Below, in pieces: positions 45,367 through 53,926 of a stretch of 64,000 bases of DNA. Location: the NCBI GenBank assembly GCA_016705545.1, contig JADIYA010000031.1:62001-126000 (forward strand), in the 5' to 3' direction. The translations under genes and the position numbers were made by a program. This stretch comes from Flavobacteriales bacterium (GTDB taxonomy: Bacteria; Bacteroidota; Bacteroidia; Flavobacteriales_F; PHOS-HE28). Positions within the stretch are counted from its first letter, which is position 1, and every line of letters starts with the position of its first letter. The notes beneath the pieces were generated by a model. That model saw only the letters and a program-made list of their open reading frames with translations. It was not told the DNA's origin and did no database searches.

Positions 45367-46800
45367 TCACAGCTCGAACCGCTCGCGAAGTTTGGGAAGC
45401 TGCACGTTCTTGAATCCGCGTTCCTTGAATGAGCCGGCCAAGGCCGTGCGCGGCCCGTCCTCGCCATGCACCAGGTAGAGGGTGCGCACGCGAGCGGGGT
45501 CCTGGCATTCGAGGTAATGGAGCAATTCCTTGCGGTCGCCGTGCGCACTGTAGAACTCCATGCGCAGCACCTCCGCATTCACCGGCACGTGCTCACCGAA
45601 GATCCGCACTGCGCGCGCGCCATTGAGCAGTTCGTGACCGAGTGTTCCCGGAGCGCAGAAGCCCACGGCCAGCACGGCGTTGTCCGCATTCGGCAGGGCA
45701 TGGAGCAAGTGGTGGCGCACGCGGCCGGCTTCCATCATGCCGCTGGCGCTGATGATGATGCAGGGCTCCTTCGATCCGTTCAGGCGCTTGCTCTGTTCCG
45801 ATTCCCGGACGAACGATACTCCGGGAAAGGAGAAGAGATCGGGGTCGCGATGCAATTCCTCGCGCACTTCGGGCCGGAAGAGTGCAGCATGCCGGCGGAC
45901 GATATCGGTGGCGCTGATGGCCAAGGGGCTGTCGACGAAGACCGGGATGCGCGGCAAGCGGCCCGCGTTGCTGAGGGCGTTCAGGGTGTACAGGATCTCC
46001 TGGGTCTTGCCGATGCTGAACGCCGGGATGATCAATCGCCCGCGACGATTCACACAGACCTCTGTGACATGCCGCAGCAGTTCTTCTTCGGCTTCGGCGA
46101 TGTCGGCATGGTCGCGGTCGCCGTAGGTGCTCTCGCAGATGATCGCATCGGCCTGGGGGAAAGGAGCAGGCGGAGGCAGTAAGCGGTCCACGTATCGGCC
46201 CACGTCGCCGGTGAAGGAGAGGCGCAGGCTGCGCTCGCCATCGTCGATGGATAAGTGCACGGCCGCGCTTCCCAGGATATGCCCGGCATCGGAATAGGTG
46301 AGCTCGACGCCGGGCAGTATCGCCAGGCGTTCATTGTAATCCGTGGTCTGGAATCGCGCCATCGTGGGCTGCACATCGGCCACGGTGTACAAAGGGCCTT
46401 CCGTGGGCACGGCCTTGCCGCGCTTCTCCGCGCGCCGAACGGCATCCGTGAAGTCGTATTCCTGGATGCGCGCGCTGTCCTCGAGCATGATGGCGCAGAG
46501 GTCGCGCGTGGCCGGCGTGCTCCAGATGGGCCCCCGGAATCCCTCGGCCACCAGACGCGGCAGGAGGCCGCTGTGATCGATGTGCGCATGGCTCAGCACC
46601 ACGGCATCAATCGACTCTGGATCGAAGCCGAAGCGCCGGTTGCGGTCCTTCCCATTGCTGTTCGCGAGGGCCTCGCCCTGGAACATGCCGCAATCGAGCA
46701 GCACGCGGGCGGTGCTGCCATCGGTGCGTGTCAGTTCAAGCAGGTGCTTGCTTCCGGTAACGGTGCCGGCGGCGCCGTGAAAGGTGATTGCGATGGGCAT
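45367..46800 (-). CDS. MBL-fold beta-CASP metallo-hydrolase (predicted RNase)
   Basis: 477 residues. The metallo-beta-lactamase core has the zinc motif LSHAHIDHSGLLP, DAGHILGSAAVHL and FTGDVGR. The beta-CASP insert follows, with IIPAFSIGKTQEILYTL and VFVDSPLA, and the C-terminal RMMBL part ends in FYSAHGDRKELL and LVHGEDGPR. This architecture is that of CPSF73-like RNA nucleases, found in bacteria as RNA-processing or degrading enzymes. The ATG at 46800 begins the first strand; a near-consensus -7 element (GATCTTTG) ends only 6 nt before it. Confidence 0.9.
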   Translation of the reverse strand: MPIAITFHGAAGTVTGSKHLLELTRTDGSTARVLLDCGMFQGEALANSNGKDRNRRFGFDPESIDAVVLSHAHIDHSGLLPRLVAEGFRGPIWSTPATRDLCAIMLEDSARIQEYDFTDAVRRAEKRGKAVPTEGPLYTVADVQPTMARFQTTDYNERLAILPGVELTYSDAGHILGSAAVHLSIDDGERSLRLSFTGDVGRYVDRLLPPPAPFPQADAIICESTYGDRDHADIAEAEEELLRHVTEVCVNRRGRLIIPAFSIGKTQEILYTLNALSNAGRLPRIPVFVDSPLAISATDIVRRHAALFRPEVREELHRDPDLFSFPGVSFVRESEQSKRLNGSKEPCIIISASGMMEAGRVRHHLLHALPNADNAVLAVGFCAPGTLGHELLNGARAVRIFGEHVPVNAEVLRMEFYSAHGDRKELLHYLECQDPARVRTLYLVHGEDGPRTALAGSFKERGFKNVQLPKLRERFEL

Positions 46801-46806
46801 GCGCCG

Positions 46807-46814
46807 CAAAGATC
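46807..46814 (-). promoter_or_regulatory. Near-consensus -7 element for the beta-CASP hydrolase
   Basis: GATCTTTG on the minus strand is one mismatch from TAnnTTTG, 6 nt before the ATG, which predicts a leaderless or nearly leaderless transcript. Confidence 0.4.
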
Positions 46815-46845
46815 GGGCGCGGCGCCCGAGATCGGTTCCTCGTTC

Positions 46846-47619
46846 TCAGAGTACCCGACGCACCATGCGCAGCTTGTGCGCGTAGCGCGCCTCCTCGGCG
46901 TTGTAGATGCCCTGTTGATCGAGCTTATCGATGCGCACCCGACCGCTGCTGTGGATGATGCGCAGGTCGTCGTCCTCGTTGCGGGTGAGGACGATCCCCA
47001 CGTGCGTGATGCGTCCTTCGGCGTTGTCGAAGAAGGCCAGGTCGCCGGGTTCGCTCAGGTCGAGCAGTTCCACCACGTCGCCCTCCTCGGCTTGTTGGCC
47101 CGCATCGCGCGGCAGGTAGATGCCCATGAGGATGAAGATCATCTGCACCAGCCCGCTGCAATCGACGCCCCATGGCGTGCGGCCGCCCCAGAGGTAGGGC
47201 GCCCCGAGGAAGGGATGCATGTAGAGCTCGAGGAGCTCGGCGCGCTCCAGATCGGGCTTGTGGTTGGTGACGGCCTGAACCGGCACGCGATGCTTGCCCC
47301 AGAGGATCGTGCCGTCATCGTAGAACGGCAGCACGGCGCCATAGGTGAGGGGCACTTGCCGCTCGCCGAGATCAACGATGGTGCTCTGATCGATCACGCG
47401 CAGATCGGGATCGAAGTTGGGCGTGGGGCAGGGGGCCAGCTGCTTCTGGTCAACCCAGCCTTCATATCCGTCGTGGTCGAATCGCAAACGGCTCCAGTTG
47501 CCTTCGGTGTCGAGCACTTGCGCGGTCTCGCCGAAGAGCCATTGGGTGACCATCTCTGCGCGATCGCTCGGCTCGGCGCGCACAGGGACGATGGAGAGGG
47601 GGCAGATGACGGCGTTCAA
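46846..47619 (-). CDS. C40 family (NlpC/P60) cell-wall peptidase with SH3-like domain
   Basis: 257 residues. Residues 1-70 resemble a bacterial SH3 domain (VPVRAEPSDRAEMVTQWLFGE ... GYEGWVDQKQL). The C-terminal NlpC/P60 domain has the catalytic Cys in WGVDCSGLV and the His in RITHVGIVL. Such enzymes cut gamma-D-Glu-diaminopimelate links in peptidoglycan peptides. No signal peptide is visible, so a cytoplasmic peptide-recycling role or non-classical export is possible. It lies 45 bp upstream of the beta-CASP gene on the same strand. Confidence 0.88.
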   Translation of the reverse strand: MNAVICPLSIVPVRAEPSDRAEMVTQWLFGETAQVLDTEGNWSRLRFDHDGYEGWVDQKQLAPCPTPNFDPDLRVIDQSTIVDLGERQVPLTYGAVLPFYDDGTILWGKHRVPVQAVTNHKPDLERAELLELYMHPFLGAPYLWGGRTPWGVDCSGLVQMIFILMGIYLPRDAGQQAEEGDVVELLDLSEPGDLAFFDNAEGRITHVGIVLTRNEDDDLRIIHSSGRVRIDKLDQQGIYNAEEARYAHKLRMVRRVL

Positions 47620-47772
47620 GGGGGTTGAAGGGTTGAGGGTTGAAGGATGCTGGTTGAAGGTAGCCCGATCGCGGTGTTGGCAATGAACCCGTGGCCGAAG
47701 GTAGAATCCGTCGCTGGCCGGAGCTCGCCGGGCGGTTGACCGCGCGCCGATGAAGGCGCTCAGGATTGAACG

Positions 47773-48366
47773 TTAGCGACGCGCGCGCTTCCACGTGCTG
47801 TATGCCGCAGTGATGGGCGGCTTGCTGCGATCCACTTCGCGCAGCGGCTCGCAGGGCTTGAGCGTGGCGTGCAGTTGCGCAGGCAGTGATTGGTACAGGC
47901 GCGTGCCTTCGGTCTTCCAAGCAAGCATTTCATCGCTTACCGCTTTCACGGCCTTGGCCGGATTGCCCACGATCACCTGCCGGGCCTCCCAGGTGCTCCC
48001 TTCAGGCAGGAAGGCTAGAGCGCCTACGATGCAGCCTTCGCCGAGCTGCACATCGTCCATGATCACCGCGTTCATGCCCACCAGGCAATTCGCCCCGATG
48101 GTGGCGCCGTGGATGATGGCGCCGTGCCCGATGTGCGCGCCGGGGTGCAGCACCACCTTCACCCCGGGGAACATATGGATGGTGCAATTCTCCTGCACGT
48201 TGCAGCCGTCCTTCACCACGATCTCGCCCCAATCACCGCGCAGCGCCGCGCCGGGACCGATGTACACCTCCGCCCCGATGACCACGTTGCCCGTGACCGC
48301 TGCTTGCGGATGCACGAAGGCCGTGGGGTGAACCACCGGCCGATAACCATTGAACTCGTAAAGCAT
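47773..48366 (-). CDS. Gamma-carbonic-anhydrase-like hexapeptide-repeat protein
   Basis: 197 residues with left-handed beta-helix hexapeptides (VVIGAEVYIGPGAALRGDWG). Zinc-type histidines lie in CTIHMFPG and HIGHGAIIHGA. The closest named relatives are PaaY/YrdA/CaiE-type gamma carbonic anhydrases; the actual reaction is unproven. The ATG at 48366 was chosen; a CACCTTTG element lies 15 nt upstream. It is divergent from the porin gene. Confidence 0.85.
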   Translation of the reverse strand: MLYEFNGYRPVVHPTAFVHPQAAVTGNVVIGAEVYIGPGAALRGDWGEIVVKDGCNVQENCTIHMFPGVKVVLHPGAHIGHGAIIHGATIGANCLVGMNAVIMDDVQLGEGCIVGALAFLPEGSTWEARQVIVGNPAKAVKAVSDEMLAWKTEGTRLYQSLPAQLHATLKPCEPLREVDRSKPPITAAYSTWKRARR

Positions 48367-48381
48367 GTTCCCGTTTCGCCG

Positions 48382-48389
48382 CAAAGGTG
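48382..48389 (-). promoter_or_regulatory. Possible -7 element for the hexapeptide-repeat gene
   Basis: CACCTTTG on the minus strand, one mismatch from TAnnTTTG, 15 nt before the ATG. Confidence 0.4.
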
Positions 48390-48432
48390 CGTTCCTGTTG
48401 CTTCAGAGCATTCAAGGGCAATTTCCGGCACG

Positions 48433-48450
48433 GTAACATACAATTAACAG
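48433..48450 (+). promoter_or_regulatory. Pho-box-like direct repeat before the phosphate porin gene
   Basis: GTAACAT and TTAACAG, separated by 4 nt, give an 11-bp period as in PhoB boxes. The site is 23 nt before the porin ATG. A second pair with the same period lies before the DUF47-PiT genes. Confidence 0.5.
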
Positions 48451-48473
48451 GACGAACGGTGCTTCGTGCCGCG

Positions 48474-49673
48474 ATGTACCGGAGACTACCACGATGCCTG
48501 GCGGCGGCCATGCTGCTGGGCTGCCCTGCCCTGCTGTCCGCTCAGAACGAACGTGACGAGGCCCCGTTGGTCGATGTGCGCAATGGCCTTTCATTCTCCA
48601 AGGATTCGGTATTCGCCCTGAACCTGCGCTTCCGCATGCAGAGCCGTGCGGGAATCACCACCGCAGGCGGTGACGACTTGAGTGTGGATGCCGTGGATCT
48701 CCGCATCCGCAGGCTACGGCTCCGGCTCGACGGCCATGTGCTCGCGCGCAAGCTCCGGTACTATGTGCAACTCAATTTCAGCCGCGCGGACTTGGACCTG
48801 GAGGGGGATGTGATTGCTCAGCCCTTGCGCGACGCCTTGGTGTACTACTTCTTCAACCCGAACTTGTATGTGGGCTTCGGGCAGGGCAAGCTGCCGGGCA
48901 ATCGCCAACGGGTGATCAGCTCCGGCAATCAGCAGTTCCCCGACCGTTCCATCGCCAATGCAGCTTTCACATTGGACCGTGATGTGGGCATGTTCGCATA
49001 CTGGACCATCCCCATCGGTGAACAGCTCGTGCAACTGAAAGGCGCGCTGACCAGCGGCGAGGGAAGGGGCGCGCTGGTGGGCAACAATGGCATCTGCTAC
49101 ACCAGCCGTTTGGAGTGGTTGCCGTTCGGCGCATTCGCGAACAGCGGCGACTTCAGCGAGGGTGATCTGGAGATGGAACCGCGCCCGAGGCTCTCGGTGG
49201 CAGCGGGTTATTCGTACAACGATGGCGCCATGCGAACGGGCGGCCAATTGGGGCAAGAGCTCTACGCACCAACGGATATGGGCACCTTCATCGCTGATGC
49301 GGTCCTCAAGTACCATGGCTGGGCGATGTCTGCCGAAGCTTTCCAGCGCGACAGCGACAGGCCAATAACCACCAGTGAAACGGGCGCGGTGCGCTTCGTG
49401 ACCGCTGGACAAGGGCTGAATGTGCAATTGAGCAAGCATTTCCGCCGCCACTGGGAAATCGCATCGCGCTACACCATTGTCCGGCCCACCGGCGAGGTGA
49501 CCGCGCTGCGCGCGCGCACCGAAGAGTCCCTGCTCGGGATCAATCGCTACCTCAACGGCCATCGCATCAAGCTGCAGTGGTACGCTGGCTACCGCTGGAT
49601 AGAGGGCATGGCCGCCTTCGATCACAGTGGGAACAGTTGGACCACCTTGTTCCAAGTTGAGTTCGGGATCTGA
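48474..49673 (+). CDS. Phosphate-selective porin OprO/OprP family protein
   Basis: 399 residues with a signal peptide ending at LLSAQ. The body is a predicted 16-strand outer-membrane barrel. LNLRFRMQSRAGI, RRLRLRLDGHVL, YYVQLNFSRADLD, VGFGQGKLPGNRQR and a terminal LFQVEFGI match the O/P porin family. It probably admits phosphate or other anions. Location beside a DUF47 protein and a PiT permease, and behind a Pho-box-like repeat, supports a phosphate role. The ATG at 48474 begins the signal peptide. Confidence 0.87.
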   Translation: MYRRLPRCLAAAMLLGCPALLSAQNERDEAPLVDVRNGLSFSKDSVFALNLRFRMQSRAGITTAGGDDLSVDAVDLRIRRLRLRLDGHVLARKLRYYVQLNFSRADLDLEGDVIAQPLRDALVYYFFNPNLYVGFGQGKLPGNRQRVISSGNQQFPDRSIANAAFTLDRDVGMFAYWTIPIGEQLVQLKGALTSGEGRGALVGNNGICYTSRLEWLPFGAFANSGDFSEGDLEMEPRPRLSVAAGYSYNDGAMRTGGQLGQELYAPTDMGTFIADAVLKYHGWAMSAEAFQRDSDRPITTSETGAVRFVTAGQGLNVQLSKHFRRHWEIASRYTIVRPTGEVTALRARTEESLLGINRYLNGHRIKLQWYAGYRWIEGMAAFDHSGNSWTTLFQVEFGI

Positions 49674-49687
49674 CGATCCATGATCAT

Positions 49688-49706
49688 GTTAACCTAGGGT
49701 TACCAA
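49688..49706 (+). promoter_or_regulatory. Pho-box-like direct repeat before DUF47-PiT genes
   Basis: TTAACC at 49689 and TTACCA at 49700 repeat with an 11-bp period, as in the site before the porin. The repeats lie about 35-50 bp upstream of the TACATTTG -7 element, where an activator such as PhoB would bind. Confidence 0.5.
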
Positions 49707-49740
49707 TCCGCAAGAGCAGCTTCGCGCTAAGCTCCCCGGA

Positions 49741-49748
49741 TACATTTG
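49741..49748 (+). promoter_or_regulatory. -7 promoter element for the DUF47-PiT operon
   Basis: TACATTTG matches TAnnTTTG exactly, 20 nt before the ATG at 49769. No -33 TTTG is visible at the usual distance, consistent with an activator-dependent promoter. Confidence 0.65.
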
Positions 49749-49768
49749 CCCACCCCAATCAAAGCCCC

Positions 49769-50416
49769 ATGGCGCTCGACCAACTCCTCAGCATCTTCAA
49801 GCCGCGCGACCGCGTGTTCTTCTACCACTTCGAGGCCAGCGCCGCGAACGTGCTGAAGATGAGCGAGGACCTGATGGCGATCATGAACACCGAGCCCGGT
49901 TCCCAGCGCACCGCCTTGCTTGAGCGGCTCGAGATCGCCGAGCGCGCCAACGACGACCTCACGCACACCATCTTCACCGACCTCGCGCGCAACTTCATCA
50001 CGCCGATCGACCGGGAAGACATCCACAGCCTGGCCACCAGCCTCGACGACGTGGCCGACTTCATCCTAGCCAGCGCCAAGAACCTCGAGCTCTTCGGCAT
50101 CGGCAAGCCCGACCAGACCTGTTCCGAGCTGGCCCGACTGGTGAACGAGGGTGCTCACATCGTGCAGCTGGCCGTGCAGAACCTCCGGCGCATGCATAAG
50201 AGCAATGCCCACATGGAATTCGTGGTGCAGATCAACAGCATGGAGAATCAGGCCGATGAAGTGTACGACCGGGCCATCCAGAAGCTCTTCGCCAATGAGA
50301 AGGATCCCATCGCGCTGATCAAGCTGCGCGACCTGTACAGCACCTTGGAATTGGCCACGGACAAGTGCGAGGACGTGGGCAATGTGCTCGAGTCCATCAT
50401 GCTCAAGTACGCCTGA
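49769..50416 (+). CDS. DUF47 family PhoU-like protein
   Basis: 215 residues, all helical. FFYHFEASAANVLKMSEDL, ITPIDREDIHSLATSLDDVADFI and DLYSTLELATDKCEDVGNVLESI are DUF47 signatures. The family resembles PhoU and is nearly always encoded beside PiT permeases, probably controlling their activity. The permease ATG follows 4 bp after this stop, so they are co-translated. Confidence 0.93.
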   Translation: MALDQLLSIFKPRDRVFFYHFEASAANVLKMSEDLMAIMNTEPGSQRTALLERLEIAERANDDLTHTIFTDLARNFITPIDREDIHSLATSLDDVADFILASAKNLELFGIGKPDQTCSELARLVNEGAHIVQLAVQNLRRMHKSNAHMEFVVQINSMENQADEVYDRAIQKLFANEKDPIALIKLRDLYSTLELATDKCEDVGNVLESIMLKYA

Positions 50417-50420
50417 GCCC

Positions 50421-51554
50421 ATGACGCTGCTCATCGTGATCATCGCCCTGGCGCTGATCTTCGACTACATCAATGGCTTCCACGACGCGGCGAACTCCAT
50501 CGCCACGATCGTCAGCACCAAGGTGCTCACGCCGGTGCAGGCGGTTATCTGGGCGGCGGCCTTCAACTTCATCGCCTACTTCATCTTCAGCGACCACCAT
50601 GTGGCCAATACCGTGGCCAAAACGGTGCACGAGGAGTTCATCACCCTGCGTGTAGTGCTCGCAGGACTCATCGCCGCCATTGCCTGGAACCTGCTCACCT
50701 GGTGGTACGGCATCCCCAGCAGCAGCTCGCATACCCTTATCGGCGGTTTCGCCGGAGCCGCATTGGCTGGTGCCGGCTTCGACATCGAGAGCGTTAACAT
50801 GGCCAAGATCGGGCTGGTCGCCGCCTTCATCATCCTCGCGCCCATGGTCGGCATGGTCATCAGCGTCTTCATCACGCTGGTCACGCTGGTGCGCAATCTC
50901 TGGGTGAGGCTATCGATCATCGCTGTGGCCACGGCCATCACCAGCATCTTCATCCTGAAGAACAACGACCTGCGCATCGCCATGGCGCTGTTCTCGCTCG
51001 TGTTCATGATCACCTATGCGGTGGACCTGACCAAGCTCCCCAGCGCGCTGCGCACCGCCAACCTGTACAAGCGCTTGCAGCTGCTCAGCTCCGCCGCCTT
51101 CAGCATCGGGCACGGCGGCAACGATGCGCAGAAGGTGATGGGCATCATCATGGTGGCGCTGGTAGCCAGCGGCGAGGCAGAGAGCCTCGATCACATGCCG
51201 GCCTGGATCCCGCTCGCATGCTATTCCGCCATCGGCCTGGGCACGCTCAGCGGCGGCTGGAAGATCGTGAAGACCATGGGCACGCGCATCACCAAGGTGA
51301 GCCCGCTCGAAGGCGTGTGCGCCGAGAGCGCCGGTGCCATGACGCTCTACATGACCGAGCAGATGGGCATCCCCGTGAGCACCACGCACACCATCACCGG
51401 CAGCATCATCGGCGTGGGCACCACCAAGCGCGTGAGCGCCGTGCGCTGGGGCGTCACCATCCGTTTGCTCTGGGCCTGGATCCTCACCATACCGGTGAGC
51501 GCTGTGCTCGCGGCCCTGGCCTGGTGGGTGTGCGGCCTCTTCGGCATGGAATAG
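50421..51554 (+). CDS. pit: Low-affinity inorganic phosphate permease, PiT family
   Basis: 377 residues with about 10 membrane segments. It shows the duplicated PiT signatures: FDYINGFHDAANSIATIVSTK at the N-terminus and SIGHGGNDAQKVMGII in the second half, with GIPSSSSHTLIGG and GIPVSTTHTITGSI loops. It imports phosphate with protons or sodium. The ATG at 50421 follows the DUF47 stop directly; an upstream frame overlapping that gene is not used. Confidence 0.94.
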   Translation: MTLLIVIIALALIFDYINGFHDAANSIATIVSTKVLTPVQAVIWAAAFNFIAYFIFSDHHVANTVAKTVHEEFITLRVVLAGLIAAIAWNLLTWWYGIPSSSSHTLIGGFAGAALAGAGFDIESVNMAKIGLVAAFIILAPMVGMVISVFITLVTLVRNLWVRLSIIAVATAITSIFILKNNDLRIAMALFSLVFMITYAVDLTKLPSALRTANLYKRLQLLSSAAFSIGHGGNDAQKVMGIIMVALVASGEAESLDHMPAWIPLACYSAIGLGTLSGGWKIVKTMGTRITKVSPLEGVCAESAGAMTLYMTEQMGIPVSTTHTITGSIIGVGTTKRVSAVRWGVTIRLLWAWILTIPVSAVLAALAWWVCGLFGME

Positions 51555-51571
51555 CGCTGCCAGCGCTCTTC

Positions 51572-51579
51572 TACCTTCG
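51572..51579 (+). promoter_or_regulatory. -7 promoter element for the GlmU-family gene
   Basis: TACCTTCG fits TAnnTTyG and lies 32 nt before the ATG at 51612. Confidence 0.4.
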
Positions 51580-51611
51580 TCCGCCCGCCTTCGCGAAGCT
51601 CCGGCGGCATC

Positions 51612-52811
51612 ATGGCGATCATCCTCTCCGACGCGGGCCATCACGCGCACCTGCTGCCCCTCACCTTCACGCGTCCGGTGGCGCAGCTGCGCCCCGGCAT
51701 CCTGCGCATCAGCGAAGGGTGGCAGCTGCGCAGTGGCCTTGAGGTCTCCTATCGCACGGAGGCCTATCTATCCACGGCATTCCCCACGGGGCAGGCTGAT
51801 GGTCCGCGCTTCGAGGTGGATGGCTCGCTCTTGCCCATGGATGAACTGGTGGATGCCGTGCTGAACCTGAAGCCCGGCGAAGCCTTGGTGAAGGACGGCC
51901 GGTCGTTGGCCTTCGGATTGGCGGGCGGGGAGGCACCGGACGCAGGTGCTTGGTTGCAGCCGCCGACCTACGAGCGGCAGGTGGAATTCGCCGGCGAGGT
52001 CTGCTCCTTCACGCGTCCTTGGCATCTCTTCCAGCACTGCGGCAAGGCCATCGCGCACGACTTCAAGCTGCTCACTGAAGGACGCCGCTCGCAACCGCTC
52101 AGCGCCCTCAATACCGTGGTGGGCGACCCCGCGCTGGTATTCCTGGAGGAAGGCGCGGTCTGCGAGGCCAGCATCCTCAACACCAAAGGAGGCCCCATCT
52201 ACATCGGGCGCGGCGCGGAAGTGATGGAAGGCTGCCTGCTGCGCGGTCCCATCGTGCTCGGTGACCATGCGCAACTGAAGATGGGCGCCAAGGTCTATGG
52301 TCCATCGGCCTTCGGGCCCGAGTGCCGCGTGGGTGGTGAGGTGAACAACAGCGTGATCCTCGGCTTCAGCAACAAGGGCCACGATGGCTTCCTCGGCAAC
52401 AGCGTGCTGGGCGAATGGTGCAATCTGGGCGCCGACACCAACAACAGCAACCTGAAGAACACCTATGGCGAGGTGAAGGTGTTCAGCCACGCCGAAGGCC
52501 AGGAGGTGGGCACCGGCCTGCAGTTCTGCGGGCTCTTCATGGGCGATCACAGCAAGAGCGGCATCAACACCATGTTCAATACCGGCAGCTCGGTGGGCGT
52601 GGCGGCCAACGTTTTCGGCGGCGGCTTTCCGCCCAAGCGCATCCCCTCGTTCGCATGGGGCGGAGCAGATGGCTTCGCTACCTACGATATCGAGCGTGCC
52701 ATCGATTCCGCCAAACGCGTGCTGGTGCGGCGCGATCAAGTGCTCACCGCGCCAGCCGAAGCCATCCTGCGGCACGTGTTCGCGCTGGAGCAAGGCGGGG
52801 CGGGTCGCTGA
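51612..52811 (+). CDS. GlmU-family sugar nucleotidyltransferase-like protein
   Basis: 399 residues. The N-terminal part (AIILSDAGHHAHLLPLTFTRPVAQLRPGIL) replaces the usual nucleotidyltransferase P-loop. The C-terminal half is a left-handed beta-helix (IGRGAEVMEGCLLRGPIVLGD, ADTNNSNLKNTYGEV). This is the Bacteroidota GlmU-family protein (TIGR03991-like), predicted to transfer nucleotides to sugar phosphates; its substrate is not established. It follows the PiT gene at 57 bp and has its own -7 element. Confidence 0.87.
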   Translation: MAIILSDAGHHAHLLPLTFTRPVAQLRPGILRISEGWQLRSGLEVSYRTEAYLSTAFPTGQADGPRFEVDGSLLPMDELVDAVLNLKPGEALVKDGRSLAFGLAGGEAPDAGAWLQPPTYERQVEFAGEVCSFTRPWHLFQHCGKAIAHDFKLLTEGRRSQPLSALNTVVGDPALVFLEEGAVCEASILNTKGGPIYIGRGAEVMEGCLLRGPIVLGDHAQLKMGAKVYGPSAFGPECRVGGEVNNSVILGFSNKGHDGFLGNSVLGEWCNLGADTNNSNLKNTYGEVKVFSHAEGQEVGTGLQFCGLFMGDHSKSGINTMFNTGSSVGVAANVFGGGFPPKRIPSFAWGGADGFATYDIERAIDSAKRVLVRRDQVLTAPAEAILRHVFALEQGGAGR

Positions 52812-52866
52812 TCGGCTGCCCTTGGGCATCGGATGCGCAGCCCCACGGGAATCGGAAAGGTGCTTC

Positions 52867-52874
52867 TACATTCG
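52867..52874 (+). promoter_or_regulatory. -7 promoter element for fabG
   Basis: TACATTCG fits TAnnTTyG and ends only 4 nt before the fabG ATG, predicting a leaderless mRNA. Confidence 0.5.
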
Positions 52875-52878
52875 CCGC

Positions 52879-53628
52879 ATGGCACTACTTACCGGAAAAA
52901 CCGCCCTCATCACCGGCGGATCGCGCGGCATCGGCCGCGGCATCGTGGAACGCTTCCTGGAAGAAGGCGCCGACGTGGCCTTCACCTACGTGAGCAGCCC
53001 CGACAAAGCCAACGCAGTGGCCGAGGAGCTGAAGGCGAAGAGCGGCCGCCCGGTGCTCGCCATCCAGAGCGATGCGGGCAACTTGAACAGCGCCCAGACC
53101 GCCGTGGACCAAGTGGTGAACGCATGGGGCAAGCTCGATGTACTGGTGAACAACGCCGGCATCACCAAGGACCAATTGCTCATGCGCATGAGCGAGGCCG
53201 ATTTCGACGCGGTGATCGCCACCAACCTGAAGAGCGTCTTCAACATGACCAAGGCCGTGATGCGCACCATGCTGAAGCAGCGCAGCGGCAGCATCATCAA
53301 CATGAGCAGCGTGGTGGGGGTGAAGGGCAACGCCGGCCAGGCCAACTATGCCGCGAGCAAGGCCGGCATCATCGGCTTCACCAAGAGCGTGGCGCTGGAG
53401 CTCGGCAGCCGCAACATCCGCAGCAACGCCATCGCCCCCGGCTTCATCGAAACGGAGATGACCGGCGCCCTCGACCCCAAGGTGGTGGAGCAATGGCGCG
53501 AAGGCATCCCCCTGAAGCGCGGCGGCACCCCCACCGATGTGGCCAACGCGTGCGTCTTCCTCGGCAGCGACCTCAGCAGCTACATCACCGGACAGACATT
53601 GCATGTGTGCGGGGGGATGCTGACGTAG
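52879..53628 (+). CDS. fabG: 3-oxoacyl-[acyl-carrier-protein] reductase FabG
   Basis: 249 residues, a classical short-chain dehydrogenase. It has the cofactor motif ITGGSRGIGRG, VNNAG, and the catalytic Ser-Tyr-Lys set in INMSSVVG and ANYAASKAG. The C-terminal IAPGFIETEM and YITGQTLHVCGGM are FabG-like. It reduces 3-oxoacyl-ACP with NADPH in fatty-acid elongation. The ATG at 52879 starts the first strand; the longer open frame upstream runs through the gap and is not coding. Confidence 0.92.
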   Translation: MALLTGKTALITGGSRGIGRGIVERFLEEGADVAFTYVSSPDKANAVAEELKAKSGRPVLAIQSDAGNLNSAQTAVDQVVNAWGKLDVLVNNAGITKDQLLMRMSEADFDAVIATNLKSVFNMTKAVMRTMLKQRSGSIINMSSVVGVKGNAGQANYAASKAGIIGFTKSVALELGSRNIRSNAIAPGFIETEMTGALDPKVVEQWREGIPLKRGGTPTDVANACVFLGSDLSSYITGQTLHVCGGMLT

Positions 53629-53926
53629 GGAAGAGATTGAGGGTTGATGCAAGAGCAGGCTAGCCTTCCTAAAGAAGACTGACGGTTGACGAACAGCAGG
53701 GGTGAACCATGCACCGGGCAGAGGTCCGCCAAGGTTGATTGAAGATGGATTGCGCAGTATCGCGTCATCGTACGTTCAATCCTGCTGCGCCCTGATCGCA
53801 GTATTGTTCCAGATGTGCTCTTAAAGGTCACTCAAGGCGATCTTCGCGCCCCAACCCACTTCCAGTCCATTGCTCAACCTGTCATCCTGGCCTTGAGCCG
53901 GGGCAACCCTCAACCACGAGCTGAGC
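53629..53926. other. Intergenic gap, no gene seen
   Basis: 298 bp between fabG and the membrane protein gene. It contains GGTTGA-rich words (also seen at about 47620-47660) but no open frame, hairpin or promoter that can be defended. Confidence 0.5.

Noticed and set aside
48412..48594. Short minus-strand frame between the hexapeptide-repeat gene and the porin
   Set aside because: It overlaps the porin start and the Pho-box-like repeat and has no protein-like features.
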